From positions 1,674,001-1,738,000 of the forward strand of contig CAWBXO010000001.1 in assembly GCA_963792785.1 (NCBI GenBank): a stretch of DNA of 64,000 bases, in the 5' to 3' direction. Of the stretch, positions 36,176-45,962 are shown in pieces; the first letter of the stretch is position 1; the number at the start of each line of letters is the position of its first letter. A program made the position numbers and the translations under genes. The notes below the pieces were generated by a model. That model was not told the DNA's origin and searched no databases. It saw only the letters and a program-made list of their open reading frames with translations. This DNA comes from CAWIMX01 sp963792785. GTDB taxonomy: Bacteria; Acidobacteriota; Vicinamibacteria; Vicinamibacterales; CAVVIG01.

Positions 36176-39100
36176 ATGACCCGGCGGACGATGACGGTGG
36201 ACGGCAACGAAGCGGTGGCGACGGTCGCCCACCGCCTGAGCGAGGTGATCGCGATCTACCCGATCACGCCCTCGTCCTCGATGGGCGAGCTCGCCGATGA
36301 GTGGTCGAGCCAGGGCCGGACCAACCTCTGGGGCGACCTGCCCGAGGTGGTCGAGATGCAGGCCGAGGGCGGCGCGGCGGGCGCCGTGCACGGCGCGCTG
36401 CAGGCCGGCGCGCTGGCCACCACCTTCACCGCCTCGCAGGGCCTCCTCCTGATGATCCCCAACATGTACAAGATCGCGGGCGAGCTCACGCCGTTCGCGA
36501 TGCACGTGGCCGCGCGCAGCATCGCGACGCACGCTCTCTCGATCTTCGGGGACCACTCCGACGTCATGGCCTGCCGCCAGACGGGGTTCGCCATGCTCGC
36601 GTCGGCGTCCGTGCAGGAAGCGCACGACTTCGCCGCGATCGCGCACGCCGCCACGCTCGAGTCCCGCGTGCCCTTCCTGCATTTCTTCGACGGCTTCCGG
36701 ACCTCGCACGAGGTGTCGAAGATCGTCGCGATCGAGGACGATGACCTCCGGGCGATCGTCTCCGACGACCGCATCGCGGCCCACCGATCGCGCGCGCTCA
36801 CGCCCGACCACCCGGTCGTGCGGGGCACGGCGCAGAACCCCGACGCGTTCTTCCAGGCCCGCGAGGCCTGCAACGGCTTCTACCTCGCCTGCCCCGGGAT
36901 CGTCGAACGGGTGATGGCGACGTTTGCGACGCGAACCGGCCGGCACTACGCGCCATTCGAGTACGTCGGCCATCCCGCGGCCGAGCGCGTCGTCGTCCTG
37001 ATGGGCAGCGGGGCCGACACCGCGCACGAGACGGTCGAGGAGCTCGTGGGGCGCGGCGAGAAGGTCGGCGTCCTGAAGGTGCGGCTGTACCGTCCGTTCT
37101 CCGGCGAGCGCCTCGTCGCGGCGCTGCCGCCGAGCGTCCGCGCCCTCGCGGTCCTCGACCGGACGAAGGAGCCGGGCGGCGCCGGCGAGCCGCTGTACCT
37201 CGACGTCGTCGCGGCCGTCGCGGAGGCGCGCGCCGACGGCGGCGCGCTCGATCCCGTCGTGGTCGGGGGCCGCTACGGCCTGTCATCGAAGGAGTTCACG
37301 CCCGGCATGGTCAAAGCCGTCCTCGACAACCTCGCCGAGGCGCGCCCGAAGAACCACTTCACCATCGGCATCGTGGACGATGTCACGCGGACGTCGCTGC
37401 CGTGGGACGAGCGCTTCGAGACGGACGCGCGCGACGTCTCGACCGCGATCTTCTTCGGCCTCGGCTCCGACGGCACGGTCGGCGCGAACAAGAACTCCAT
37501 CAAGATCATCGGCGGCGGGACCGACCAGTACGTGCAGGGCTACTTCGTGTACGACTCGAAGAAGTCCGGCGCCGTCACCGTGTCGCACCTGAGGGCCAGC
37601 CCGCGGCCGATCCGGTCCGCGTACCTCGTCACCCGCGCGCGCTTCATCGCCTGTCACCAGTTCGAGTTCGTCGATCGCTATGACATCCTCGAGCACGCCG
37701 ACGACGAAGCCGTCCTGCTGCTGAACGCGCCTGGCGGCGCGGCCGGCGTGTGGGATCGGCTGCCGCGCTCGATGCAGCAGCAGATCGTCGACAAGCGCAT
37801 CCGCTGCTACGCCATCGACGGCAACGCGGTCGCCGAGGAGACCGGCATGGGCGGCCGCGTGAACACGATCATGCAGACCTGCTACTTCGCGATCTCCGGC
37901 GTGCTGCCGCGCGAGCGCGCGATCGCCGAGATCAAGAAGGCCATCGAGAAGACGTACCGCAAGCGCGGCGCGGAAGTCGTGCGCCGGAACTTCGCGGCGG
38001 TCGACGCCACGCTCGCGCGTCTCGAGGAGGTGCCGGTGCCGGCCGCGCCGACGGCGACGCGCGAGCGCCCGCCGCTCGTGCCCGACACGGCGCCTGATTT
38101 CGTGCGGCGCGTCACCGCCGTGCTGATGGCCGGCCTGGGCGACCGCCTGCCGGTGAGCGCGTTCCCCGTGGACGGCACCTGGCCGGTCGGCACCACGAAA
38201 TGGGAGAAGCGCAACCTGGCGCACGAGATCCCGGTGTGGGATCCGGACATCTGCATTCAGTGCAACCAGTGCGCGCTGGTGTGCCCGCACGCGGCGATCC
38301 GCGCGAAGATCTACGACCCGGCCCTGGCGGCCGGCGCCCCCGGGACGTTCAAGTGGACGCCCTACAAGGAGCGCGATCATGCGGCGCGCGCCTACACGAT
38401 TCAAGTGGCGCCCGAGGACTGCACCGGCTGCGACCTCTGCGTGCACGTCTGCCCGGCGAAGGATCGCACCAACCCGCGGCACAAGGCAATCGACATGCAG
38501 CCGCAGGCGCCGCTGCACGACGCCGAGCGCGAGAACTATGCGTTCTTCCTCGATCTCCCCGACGTGGCGCGCGACGATCTCCCGGCGATCGATGCCAAGA
38601 CGTCCCAGTTCCTGGAACCGCTCTTCGAATACTCGGGCGCCTGCGCGGGCTGCGGCGAGACGCCGTACCTCAAGCTGCTGACGCAGCTCTTCGGCGACCG
38701 CCTCCTGATCGCGAACGCGACCGGCTGCTCGTCCATCTACGGCGGCAATCTGCCGACCACGCCGTACTCGACCAACTGCGACGGCCGCGGGCCGGCCTGG
38801 TCGAACTCGCTCTTCGAGGACAACGCCGAGTTCGGCCTGGGCATGCGGCTCGCGGTCGACAGCCAGGCGCGAACGGCCGAGCGGCTCCTGCGCGAGCTGG
38901 CGAGCGGCGTCGGGGACCAACTCGCGTCGGATCTGCTCGGCGCCGACCAGGCGAGCGACGCCGGCATCACCGCGCAGCGCGAGCGCGTGCAGCGGCTGCG
39001 CACGGCGCTCGAGGGCCTGGATACCCCGCACGCGCGGCGCCTGACCGAGCTCGCCGATTATCTCGTCCGCAAGAGCGTGTGGCTCGTCGGCGGCGACGGC

Positions 39101-39757
39101 TGGGCCTACGACATCGGTTTCGGCGGCCTCGACCATGTGCTCGCGAGCCACCGCAACGTGAACGTCCTCGTGCTCGACACCGAGGTGTATTCGAACACCG
39201 GCGGTCAGGCGTCGAAAGCGACGCCGCTCGGCGCCGCCGCGAAGTTCGCCGCGGCGGGCAAGCCGGTCGCCAAGAAGGACCTCGGGCTGATCGCCAACAC
39301 CTACGGCCACGTCTATGTGGCCCGGATCGCGTTCGGCGCCAAGATGAGCCAGACGGTGCAGGCCCTCCAGGAGGCCGAGGCGTATCCGGGGCCGTCGCTC
39401 GTGATCGCCTACAGCCACTGCATCGCCCACGGGTACGATATGGCGCTCGGCGCGTCGCAGCAGAAGCTGGCCGTCGAGTCGGGCGTGTGGCCGCTTTTCC
39501 GATTCGACCCGCGCCGGGTCGAGGCCGGCGAGCCGGGCCTGCACCTCGACTACGCGAAGCCGAAGGCCCGCGTGGCCGACTACATGCGCAACGAGTCGCG
39601 GTTTCGGGTGATCGAGCGGACGAACCCGGAACGCTTCAAGGCGTTCCTCCGGGAAGCGCAGGCGCAGGCCGAACAGCGCTACGCTGTATACCAGCAGCTC
39701 GCGGGCATCACCGTCCCGCACATCGACGTCGACGCCGTCGATCCGCCGCAGGAGTAG
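36176..39757 (+). CDS. nifJ: Pyruvate:ferredoxin (flavodoxin) oxidoreductase
   Basis: 1193 residues from ATG 36176 (GGAGG upstream; an in-frame ATG at 36104 is possible), the normal length of single-chain PFOR. Domain order is seen: pyrimidine-binding TPP half (AIYPITPSSSMGE), domain II/III, the 2x[4Fe-4S] ferredoxin insert CIQCNQCALVCP (about 692) and CTGCDLCVHVCP (about 748), CAGCGETPY (about 822), then the diphosphate-binding GDGWAYDIGFGGLDH (about 973) and EVYSNTGGQASKATP. It oxidises pyruvate to acetyl-CoA and CO2, reducing ferredoxin. It implies anaerobic or microaerobic capacity. Confidence 0.95.
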   Translation: MTRRTMTVDGNEAVATVAHRLSEVIAIYPITPSSSMGELADEWSSQGRTNLWGDLPEVVEMQAEGGAAGAVHGALQAGALATTFTASQGLLLMIPNMYKIAGELTPFAMHVAARSIATHALSIFGDHSDVMACRQTGFAMLASASVQEAHDFAAIAHAATLESRVPFLHFFDGFRTSHEVSKIVAIEDDDLRAIVSDDRIAAHRSRALTPDHPVVRGTAQNPDAFFQAREACNGFYLACPGIVERVMATFATRTGRHYAPFEYVGHPAAERVVVLMGSGADTAHETVEELVGRGEKVGVLKVRLYRPFSGERLVAALPPSVRALAVLDRTKEPGGAGEPLYLDVVAAVAEARADGGALDPVVVGGRYGLSSKEFTPGMVKAVLDNLAEARPKNHFTIGIVDDVTRTSLPWDERFETDARDVSTAIFFGLGSDGTVGANKNSIKIIGGGTDQYVQGYFVYDSKKSGAVTVSHLRASPRPIRSAYLVTRARFIACHQFEFVDRYDILEHADDEAVLLLNAPGGAAGVWDRLPRSMQQQIVDKRIRCYAIDGNAVAEETGMGGRVNTIMQTCYFAISGVLPRERAIAEIKKAIEKTYRKRGAEVVRRNFAAVDATLARLEEVPVPAAPTATRERPPLVPDTAPDFVRRVTAVLMAGLGDRLPVSAFPVDGTWPVGTTKWEKRNLAHEIPVWDPDICIQCNQCALVCPHAAIRAKIYDPALAAGAPGTFKWTPYKERDHAARAYTIQVAPEDCTGCDLCVHVCPAKDRTNPRHKAIDMQPQAPLHDAERENYAFFLDLPDVARDDLPAIDAKTSQFLEPLFEYSGACAGCGETPYLKLLTQLFGDRLLIANATGCSSIYGGNLPTTPYSTNCDGRGPAWSNSLFEDNAEFGLGMRLAVDSQARTAERLLRELASGVGDQLASDLLGADQASDAGITAQRERVQRLRTALEGLDTPHARRLTELADYLVRKSVWLVGGDGWAYDIGFGGLDHVLASHRNVNVLVLDTEVYSNTGGQASKATPLGAAAKFAAAGKPVAKKDLGLIANTYGHVYVARIAFGAKMSQTVQALQEAEAYPGPSLVIAYSHCIAHGYDMALGASQQKLAVESGVWPLFRFDPRRVEAGEPGLHLDYAKPKARVADYMRNESRFRVIERTNPERFKAFLREAQAQAEQRYAVYQQLAGITVPHIDVDAVDPPQE

Positions 39758-39759
39758 CC

Positions 39760-40752
39760 ATGGATTTGACGACGACGTATCTCGGCTTCCCGCTGGCGCA
39801 CCCCATCGTCCCGGGGGCCTCTCCGCTCGCCGACGAGATCGACACCGTACGCCAGCTCGAAGACGCCAGCGCGCCCGCCATCGTCCTGCGATCGCTGTTC
39901 GAGGAGCAGATCGTCCTCGAGCAGATGGCGGAGGTCGAGCATCTCGACGGCCACGCCAACTCGTCCGCCGAAGCCGCAAGCTATTTTCCCGACCCGAGCT
40001 CGTTCGTTCTGGGCACGGACGCCTACCTGGAGCACCTCCGCAAGGTGAAGGAGGCCGTCGCCATCCCGGTGATTGCGTCGCTCAACGGCACCACACCGGG
40101 CGGCTGGCTGAACTTCGCCGGCCTCATCGAGCAGGCCGGCGCCGACGCCCTCGAACTGAACGTCTACCGCGTGTCGACGGACCCCTCCGTCTCCGGCGCC
40201 GACGTGGAACGGCAGACGCTCGAGATCGTCCGCGCGGTGAAGCGCGCGGTGTCGATCCCGATCGCGGTGAAGCTGTCGCCCTTCTTCAGCGCGTTCGCCC
40301 ACTTCGCCTGCGAGCTCGACCGCGCCGGCGCCGATGCGATCGTCATCTTCAACCGCTTCTACCAGCCCGACATCGACCCCGCCGAGCTCCAGTTATCGAG
40401 CGAGCTGCACCTGTCGGACTCGTCGGAACTGCTGCTGCGCCTCCACTGGACCGCCATCCTCGCGGGCCGCGTCCAGGCGTCGCTCGCGATCACCGGCGGC
40501 GTCCACACGTCGGTCGACGTCGTCAAGGCGACCATGGCCGGCGCGCACGTGACGCAGGTCGTCTCCACCCTGCTCAAGCACGGGCCTGCGCGACTGCGCG
40601 CGATGGTCGCCGGCCTCAAGGGGTGGATGCGCGAGCACGAGTGGTACTCGCTGGGCGAGATGCGCGGGAACATGAGCCTGGAGCGCGTGCCCGACCCGGC
40701 CGCCTACGAGCGCGGCAACTACATGCGGATGCTGCAGGGCTGGAAGACCTAG
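39760..40752 (+). CDS. Dihydroorotate dehydrogenase-like flavoprotein
   Basis: 330 residues starting 2 bp after nifJ. TIM-barrel, FMN-type: begins LTTTYLGFPLAHPIVPGASPL like class 1 DHODH, with VIASLNG, ELNVYRVS and the phosphate-binding end AITGGVHTSVDVVKATMAGAHVTQVVST. The catalytic Cys/Ser of true DHODHs in the N-G-x-P-N...C loop is not seen. This DHODH-like gene very often follows nifJ, so I infer an electron-transfer partner rather than pyrimidine synthesis. Confidence 0.82.
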   Translation: MDLTTTYLGFPLAHPIVPGASPLADEIDTVRQLEDASAPAIVLRSLFEEQIVLEQMAEVEHLDGHANSSAEAASYFPDPSSFVLGTDAYLEHLRKVKEAVAIPVIASLNGTTPGGWLNFAGLIEQAGADALELNVYRVSTDPSVSGADVERQTLEIVRAVKRAVSIPIAVKLSPFFSAFAHFACELDRAGADAIVIFNRFYQPDIDPAELQLSSELHLSDSSELLLRLHWTAILAGRVQASLAITGGVHTSVDVVKATMAGAHVTQVVSTLLKHGPARLRAMVAGLKGWMREHEWYSLGEMRGNMSLERVPDPAAYERGNYMRMLQGWKT

Positions 40753-42002
40753 AACACCCGGGTCGCCCGCACGGCGTCGATCGCCGTCGTCACACCGCGC
40801 CAGATGAACAGCGCCATGGCGGTGATTATCATCAGGAGCGACGCCGTGGCCGCGTCCACCGTGACCCTCCACCGGCTGATCCAGGGCACCAGCGGCCCCG
40901 CGAAGAGTACCGCCGTGCCGAGGGCGATCCACACGCCCGTCGAGAGGTAGCGAGCCGCGCCACCCGCCGACAGTCCGTCTGCGCCGGTCATCGCCCGCAG
41001 GAACCCGGCGGCCCCGGCCAGCGACCCGGCCCGCAGAATCACCCAGCCGGCGGTGACCACCACGAGCAGGTACAGGTGTCGCACCGGCCGCGGGAGCCGC
41101 TCCAGCCAGGCGCCGAGGCCCACCGCTTCAAGGGCGAGCCACATTCCGGAGTAGAGGCTCCAGACCAGGACGTTTCCGCGCGCGCCATGCCACAGCCCGA
41201 TGACCATGAAGCCGGCGACGATGTTCAGATACAGGCGCGGCGTGGGGGCATCGCGGCCGGCGATCGGCAGATACAGGTAATCGCGCAGCCACGTGATGAG
41301 CGTGATGTTCCAGTGCCGCCAGAAGTCGCGCACCGAGCCGGCGGTGTACGGCCGGCGGAAGTTCTCCGGGTAGCGCAGCCCGAACATGCGTCCGAGACCA
41401 ATCGCCACGTCGGCGTAGCCGGAGAACTGGAAATAGATCTGCAGCGAGAAGCCGATCGCGCCGAGCCACGCGGCGGTGGCGCCGAGCGTCTCGGGCGGGC
41501 GGGCGAAGATCGCGTTGGCCGGACCGGCCAGGGTGCCCGCCACGAGGACCACCTTGATCAGGCCCGTGACGACGCGGCGCACGCCGTAGGTAAAGGCGCC
41601 CAGGCCCGCCGCGCGGCGTGCGCGGTGCGCGGCCGTGTCCCGAAACCGCACGATCGGCCCCGCGACCAGCAGCGGAAACTGGATCAGGTAGAGCGCCACG
41701 GTGAGCGGCTGCCGGGCCGACGCCTCGCGCCGGCGCAGGTCCACGCCGAACGCCACGGCGTGGCAGGCGACGACGAGCAGGCCGGCGCTCGCGAAGGACG
41801 GCGCGGCCGCGGGCAGGCGGAAGAACGCCGCGCCGCTCCACCAGATGAAGATCAGGCTCGCCGCCACGAGGACCCACGTCGTCAGATCGGGCGCGCCGGG
41901 CCAGCGCCGCCGCAGGAGGTTCTCAATCGGGATCGCGAGGTAGTACGCGGCGAGCGCGCCGGGCAGGAACTGCAGCAGGAAGACGAGTTGGTCGAACCGC
42001 AC
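40749..42002 (-). CDS. MBOAT-family O-acyltransferase (AlgI-like)
   Basis: 417 residues from GTG 42002, with at least nine hydrophobic helices. The AlgI signature DFWRHWNITLITWLRDYLYLPI and the catalytic His in GLWHGARGNVLVWSLYSG are intact. It would move acyl groups, often acetyl, to a polysaccharide or lipid from the cytoplasm across the membrane. No polysaccharide genes flank it. It ends at 40749, overlapping the stop of the DHODH-like gene by 4 bp (tail to tail). Confidence 0.85.
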   Translation of the reverse strand: MRFDQLVFLLQFLPGALAAYYLAIPIENLLRRRWPGAPDLTTWVLVAASLIFIWWSGAAFFRLPAAAPSFASAGLLVVACHAVAFGVDLRRREASARQPLTVALYLIQFPLLVAGPIVRFRDTAAHRARRAAGLGAFTYGVRRVVTGLIKVVLVAGTLAGPANAIFARPPETLGATAAWLGAIGFSLQIYFQFSGYADVAIGLGRMFGLRYPENFRRPYTAGSVRDFWRHWNITLITWLRDYLYLPIAGRDAPTPRLYLNIVAGFMVIGLWHGARGNVLVWSLYSGMWLALEAVGLGAWLERLPRPVRHLYLLVVVTAGWVILRAGSLAGAAGFLRAMTGADGLSAGGAARYLSTGVWIALGTAVLFAGPLVPWISRWRVTVDAATASLLMIITAMALFIWRGVTTAIDAVRATRVF

Positions 42003-42013
42003 GCGACCCGGGA

Positions 42014-43455
42014 TCAGCGGCCGGGCTGGAGCGCCGCGCGATCGAGCGCGTTCACCTGATCGATGATGCGCGCGTACGCCCGGGCGATCTCCTCGAGGCC
42101 CGACGCGGGCACCCACTCCGGCGTGTCCTGTTCGGTGTGCTTGATCTCGGGCGACGTGATCACCTGAATCGCGGGGACGTCGTGATCCATCGAGCCCATT
42201 TCGCCGGACGCGCCGGGATCCATGTCGGCGGTCACGCCCACGTTGAACCGCGCGAACGAGCCGAGCACCACGTCGCGCAGCGAGCGGCTGCCCCACACCC
42301 ACCACCGCATCGGCGACACGCTCGTCGTCTGCCGCAGGTGGTTGCCCCAGGTACCTGCGTCCGCACGGCCGCAACGTGCTCCAGGTTGATGGCGAGCACC
42401 GTGTGGGCGAGCGCCGTGTCCTTGTTGTCGTGGAACCAGCGCGCGCCGGGACCGCCGTGGTGCCCGGCGGAGCCGACGAAACGGATCGTCCGGCGCCGCT
42501 GGGCGGCCGGGACCTTCGCGAAATGCTCGGCGAGGCCGACGAGCACGGCGAGCCCCGACGCGTTGTCGAGCGCGCCTTCGAAATAGCCGTCCATGTGCGC
42601 GAGGATCGTGATGTCCTCGTCGGTCGTGCCCGGCAGGCTGCCGAACACGCTCGCCGTCGTGAGGCCCGCGCGCATCTCGCTCTGCAGGTCCAGCGTCACG
42701 CGCACGTCCTCGCCGGCGCCGAGGAGATCGCGCAGCACCTTCCCGTCCTCGAAGCCCACGCTGAAGCCGGGCCGGCCGCCCGTGGCCGGCCAGATCGCGA
42801 AGTTGTCGGCGACCCCGAAGATGAGCCCCACCGCGACCGCGCCGTGATCGAACGCGCGCTCCACGACGCGATCGAGCTGGGCCGAATGGCGGATGTCGCC
42901 CGGCAGCAGCAGGTCCTGGATCAGCACGGCTTTGCCGCGCACGTCGCGCCCCGCGAAGTCCGCCTCGGTGCCCTCACCGCCCCAGGCGAGCGCCCACTCG
43001 GATCCGCCGGCCGGCGTGGACGCGCTGCGCGCCGGACGCGCCGACGCGAGGTGGAGGGTCTTCCCACCGCCGCTGAACGCGATCGCGTACGACGACGCCA
43101 TCCATTGGGGTGAGAGATCGAAGGAGAGACGGTGGATGTCGCTCAGGTCGAGACGGCGGAAGTGCGCCTCCACCCAGTTCTCGGTGTCGACGTGCCCCTG
43201 CGTGCCGACGTTACGGCCCCAGAACACGGTGCCGCGAGCGCGATCGGCGAGCGAGATCGCGTCCACGTCCATCAGCAGGCTTTTGAGGTGATCCCCCTGC
43301 AGATCGCCGTACTGGCCATCGTCGGCCCGGAGGGCGGGCGCCGGCAGCGGACCGGCGTTCTGGGCCTCGAGCCCGATCCCGAGGGAGAAAAGAACGAGGG
43401 CCGCCGGCATCATCCACCTGCGGCCCCCGAGGCGAGGTCTTCGGGCGTGCGCCAT
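42014..43455 (-). pseudogene. Secreted M28-family peptidase, one frameshift
   Basis: Signal peptide, PA-like insert and M28 core: ITILAHMDGYFEGALDNASGLAVLVG supplies the first His and bridging Asp. The catalytic Glu position has RFVGSAGHHGGPG rather than EE, as in some distant M28 groups. Near 42350 the frame breaks (CAGGTACCTGGGG); the last part (MRWWVWGSRSLRDVV, then SGMDHDVPAIQV region) continues in another frame to 42014. It precedes the MBOAT gene and follows the second cytochrome module. Confidence 0.78.
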
Positions 43456-43467
43456 CCGCGCAGGATT

Positions 43468-44343
43468 TTACTTCACCTGGACCTTCACGATCGCCGAGGT
43501 CCAGCAGCAGACCGAGCCGCCGCCGCCGTCGCCGGAGTAGTCGTTGGCGGTCAGGTGCAGCCAGTAGTCGCCGGCCGCGCCGAAGGTCGCCGTCGTCTTG
43601 GCCTGGCCCGACACTGGCGTGCCCAAGACGGTGTCCTCCCCGTCGAGCATCACCTTCGGCTTGTCTTTCGCGAAGGTCACCTCGCCCGGGCCGCGGTACT
43701 TGGCCCAGACGAGGCGGATGGGATCGGGCAGCCGCGCCCGCGGCGCGTTGCTGCCGCTCGTGTACTTGTTGTCGTCGAACGCCCACACGGGCAGGTCGAG
43801 CGGCGTGCCGACGGCCGCGGTCCGGGAGACCGCCGCGGCAATCGGCCCCTGGATCTTCTTTCCGTGCGGCTCGAAGGCAATCGAGGGCGGCGTGTTGTGC
43901 ACGGCCGCCTCCTCGAACGGGTCCACGTTGTATTCCGGCTTCATGTGCACCGGGATGGTGTTCTGCTTCCCGTTGGCCGTGATCGACCACGTCACGTTCT
44001 GGTCGGCGCCGAAGGTCTTCGGCACGTTGACGATGAACATGCCCCACTGGCGGCCCGGCAGGAAGTGCGTCGGCTGTCCGCGATCGGGACCGCCCGGCTC
44101 GATGGCGTTCCCCGGCCCCACCGGAATGTCGAGCGCCTCGCTCCGATTCCGGTTGTAGTAGCCGAACAGGAAGTTGTGCGAGCCGTCGGGACTATCGAAC
44201 CAGCCCTCGTAGGCCGGCGTGATGTCCTGCCCGAACTCGGCGTGCGGCACGTTCGGCAGGTCCTGCGCCGCCAGCATCGCGACGGCGGCCACCGACACCA
44301 CCAAGGCGCCGCACAACCGGGCGGCGGTCCACCGATCTCTCAT
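43468..44343 (-). CDS. Secreted partner of the cytochrome/PHM protein (module 2)
   Basis: 291 residues with a signal ending at AMLAAQ. It shares blocks ITPAYEGWFDSPDGSHN, LDIPVGPGNAIEPGG and GQPTHFLPG with the 10426-11355 protein, and a C-terminal beta-like domain ending in VKVQVK with a WT..VCCW pair (residues about 279-282). Family not named. It starts 27 bp after the cytochrome/PHM gene, so the two are one operon, which supports the view that the pair acts together in the periplasm. Confidence 0.75.
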   Translation of the reverse strand: MRDRWTAARLCGALVVSVAAVAMLAAQDLPNVPHAEFGQDITPAYEGWFDSPDGSHNFLFGYYNRNRSEALDIPVGPGNAIEPGGPDRGQPTHFLPGRQWGMFIVNVPKTFGADQNVTWSITANGKQNTIPVHMKPEYNVDPFEEAAVHNTPPSIAFEPHGKKIQGPIAAAVSRTAAVGTPLDLPVWAFDDNKYTSGSNAPRARLPDPIRLVWAKYRGPGEVTFAKDKPKVMLDGEDTVLGTPVSGQAKTTATFGAAGDYWLHLTANDYSGDGGGGSVCCWTSAIVKVQVK

Positions 44344-44370
44344 AAACGGCCTCTCATACCGACTCCTTGA

Positions 44371-45768
44371 CTATTGCTGCTGGGACGTCTCGGCGCCCTT
44401 CTTCTTGTGCGCCGTGACCCAGTCGGCGTATTCCTGGTCCGACAGGTAGGTGACGTTCACCCACGCGTGGCCCATTTCGTCCACGGTGCGGTCGCCGTAG
44501 CCGACCCACTGGTTCGGATCCGGGTTGTTCCGGTTCCCCGCCGTGTTGTCGTACCAGGCGATCACGTGGATGACCGTGCCCTTCGGGAACGCCGGCGCGG
44601 CATCGTCCGCGTAGACGTAGTTGGTCATCCAGTTGAAGTTGAAGTTGCGCACGAAGCTCACGACCTGACGGCTGCCGTCGGGAAGGATGGCCTCGAGCTC
44701 CATGGCCTTGCCGCGCAGGTGCATGTGCGGCTGGAAGTTCTCGAGGATCGCGGGTTTCAGGAGCGTCGTGAAGCCCTCCGACATCGAGATGCTGTTCGGC
44801 TTGATGTCGAGCCCCGGCGACCCGTCCTTGATCGCCGAGAAGCCGACGAGGTAGCTGCGGTGATGCGGCTCCTGGCCCTTGGGATAGAACCAGAGCGCGA
44901 TCTGCGCGCCCGAGGTGAGCTCCTCGCCGACGGCATGGATGTGCATCTCCCAGGAGATCTGCTCGCCCGGCTCGACGAGCTTGCCCGTGTCGGCGCGATA
45001 CAGGTCGTAGCCCTTGCCGATCGCCCACTCCATGAGCTGCGGCCGGCTGTTCACGAGGTTGTTCACCAGGCGGTTGCCGCCGCGGCTCGTGCCGGTGTTC
45101 ACCGCGTCGGCTTCATCCGCGTTCAGCACGCGGTAGGCGATGAGGTGGTGCATCATCCGCCGGCCCTCCACGCTGGACGGCCGGATTTCCACCGCCTTCA
45201 CCCAGCGCGGTTCGGTGATCGGGATCGGCTGCTCCGGCCGCCACCACACGTCCTGGTGCACGGCCGGCATCGTGTAGGTCGGCGAGGTGATGACCAGATC
45301 CGGCTGGCCGAGGCCGTCCACGACCCCGCGCCACGCGTTGGGGTCCGCGAGCTTCTTGGGCGGCGGCATGTCGGCCGGGTCCCCCTTCGGCGCGCCCTCG
45401 TCCACCCAGTCGACGATGGTCTTGACCTGGGCGTCGTTCAGGGAGAAATCGTTCTTGAACTCCTGGATGCCCACCGACTTGTCGATGTGCCACGGCGGCA
45501 TCTCGTGCGACGCGACCTTCTCGCGGATCGAGCGGATCCACGGCCGGGTCTCCTCGTAGGTCCGCAGGGACATGGGCGCGATGGACCCCGGCTGATGGCA
45601 GTCCTGGCACTTCTCCTGCAGAATCGGCGCGACGTCCTTCGTGAACGTCACGTGTTCGGGCGCGTCCGCCGCGCGCACGGTCGCCGTCGACAGCGCGACG
45701 ACCGCCACGGCGGCCAGTCCCAGCCCCGCGCCAAGGCCCCATCCGACTCCCCGCCCACGCACGTCCAT
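44371..45768 (-). CDS. Cytochrome c / PHM-like copper monooxygenase (module 2)
   Basis: 465 residues from ATG 45768, chosen for the AAGGAGG site. It is paralogous to the 8883-10361 protein. Heme motif CQDCH (about 55) in FTKDVAPILQEKCQDCHQPG, then HHLIAYRV (about 205), EMHIHAVGEE (about 276), HMHLRGKAMEL (about 349), suited to two copper sites. The third metal-like segment of module 1 (HSNGRDTHSH) differs here (HAVGEELTSG), so metal content may differ. Predicted periplasmic oxidoreductase; substrate unknown. Confidence 0.75.
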   Translation of the reverse strand: MDVRGRGVGWGLGAGLGLAAVAVVALSTATVRAADAPEHVTFTKDVAPILQEKCQDCHQPGSIAPMSLRTYEETRPWIRSIREKVASHEMPPWHIDKSVGIQEFKNDFSLNDAQVKTIVDWVDEGAPKGDPADMPPPKKLADPNAWRGVVDGLGQPDLVITSPTYTMPAVHQDVWWRPEQPIPITEPRWVKAVEIRPSSVEGRRMMHHLIAYRVLNADEADAVNTGTSRGGNRLVNNLVNSRPQLMEWAIGKGYDLYRADTGKLVEPGEQISWEMHIHAVGEELTSGAQIALWFYPKGQEPHHRSYLVGFSAIKDGSPGLDIKPNSISMSEGFTTLLKPAILENFQPHMHLRGKAMELEAILPDGSRQVVSFVRNFNFNWMTNYVYADDAAPAFPKGTVIHVIAWYDNTAGNRNNPDPNQWVGYGDRTVDEMGHAWVNVTYLSDQEYADWVTAHKKKGAETSQQQ

Positions 45769-45962
45769 GCCGTCCTCCTTGCAGGTCAAATGATTGCTAC
45801 TCAAACTATCCTACCACCATTGTCCACCCGAACCCGAGCTCAGCCGCGGGCGCAGACAACTTTTTACGAAGGCGAACGGACCGGGTCGAAAAAAGACAAT
45901 CATCCAGAACGCGCCGGGCGTATGATGCGGCGATCAAACAGCGCAAACCGAAAGGCGCGACC

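Noticed and set aside
37283..39979. A long open frame of about 900 codons on the minus strand opposite nifJ
   Set aside because: The protein is Arg/Ala/Gly-rich and low in information, as expected for an antisense reading of a GC-rich gene with third-position bias. nifJ on the plus strand has intact motifs throughout.
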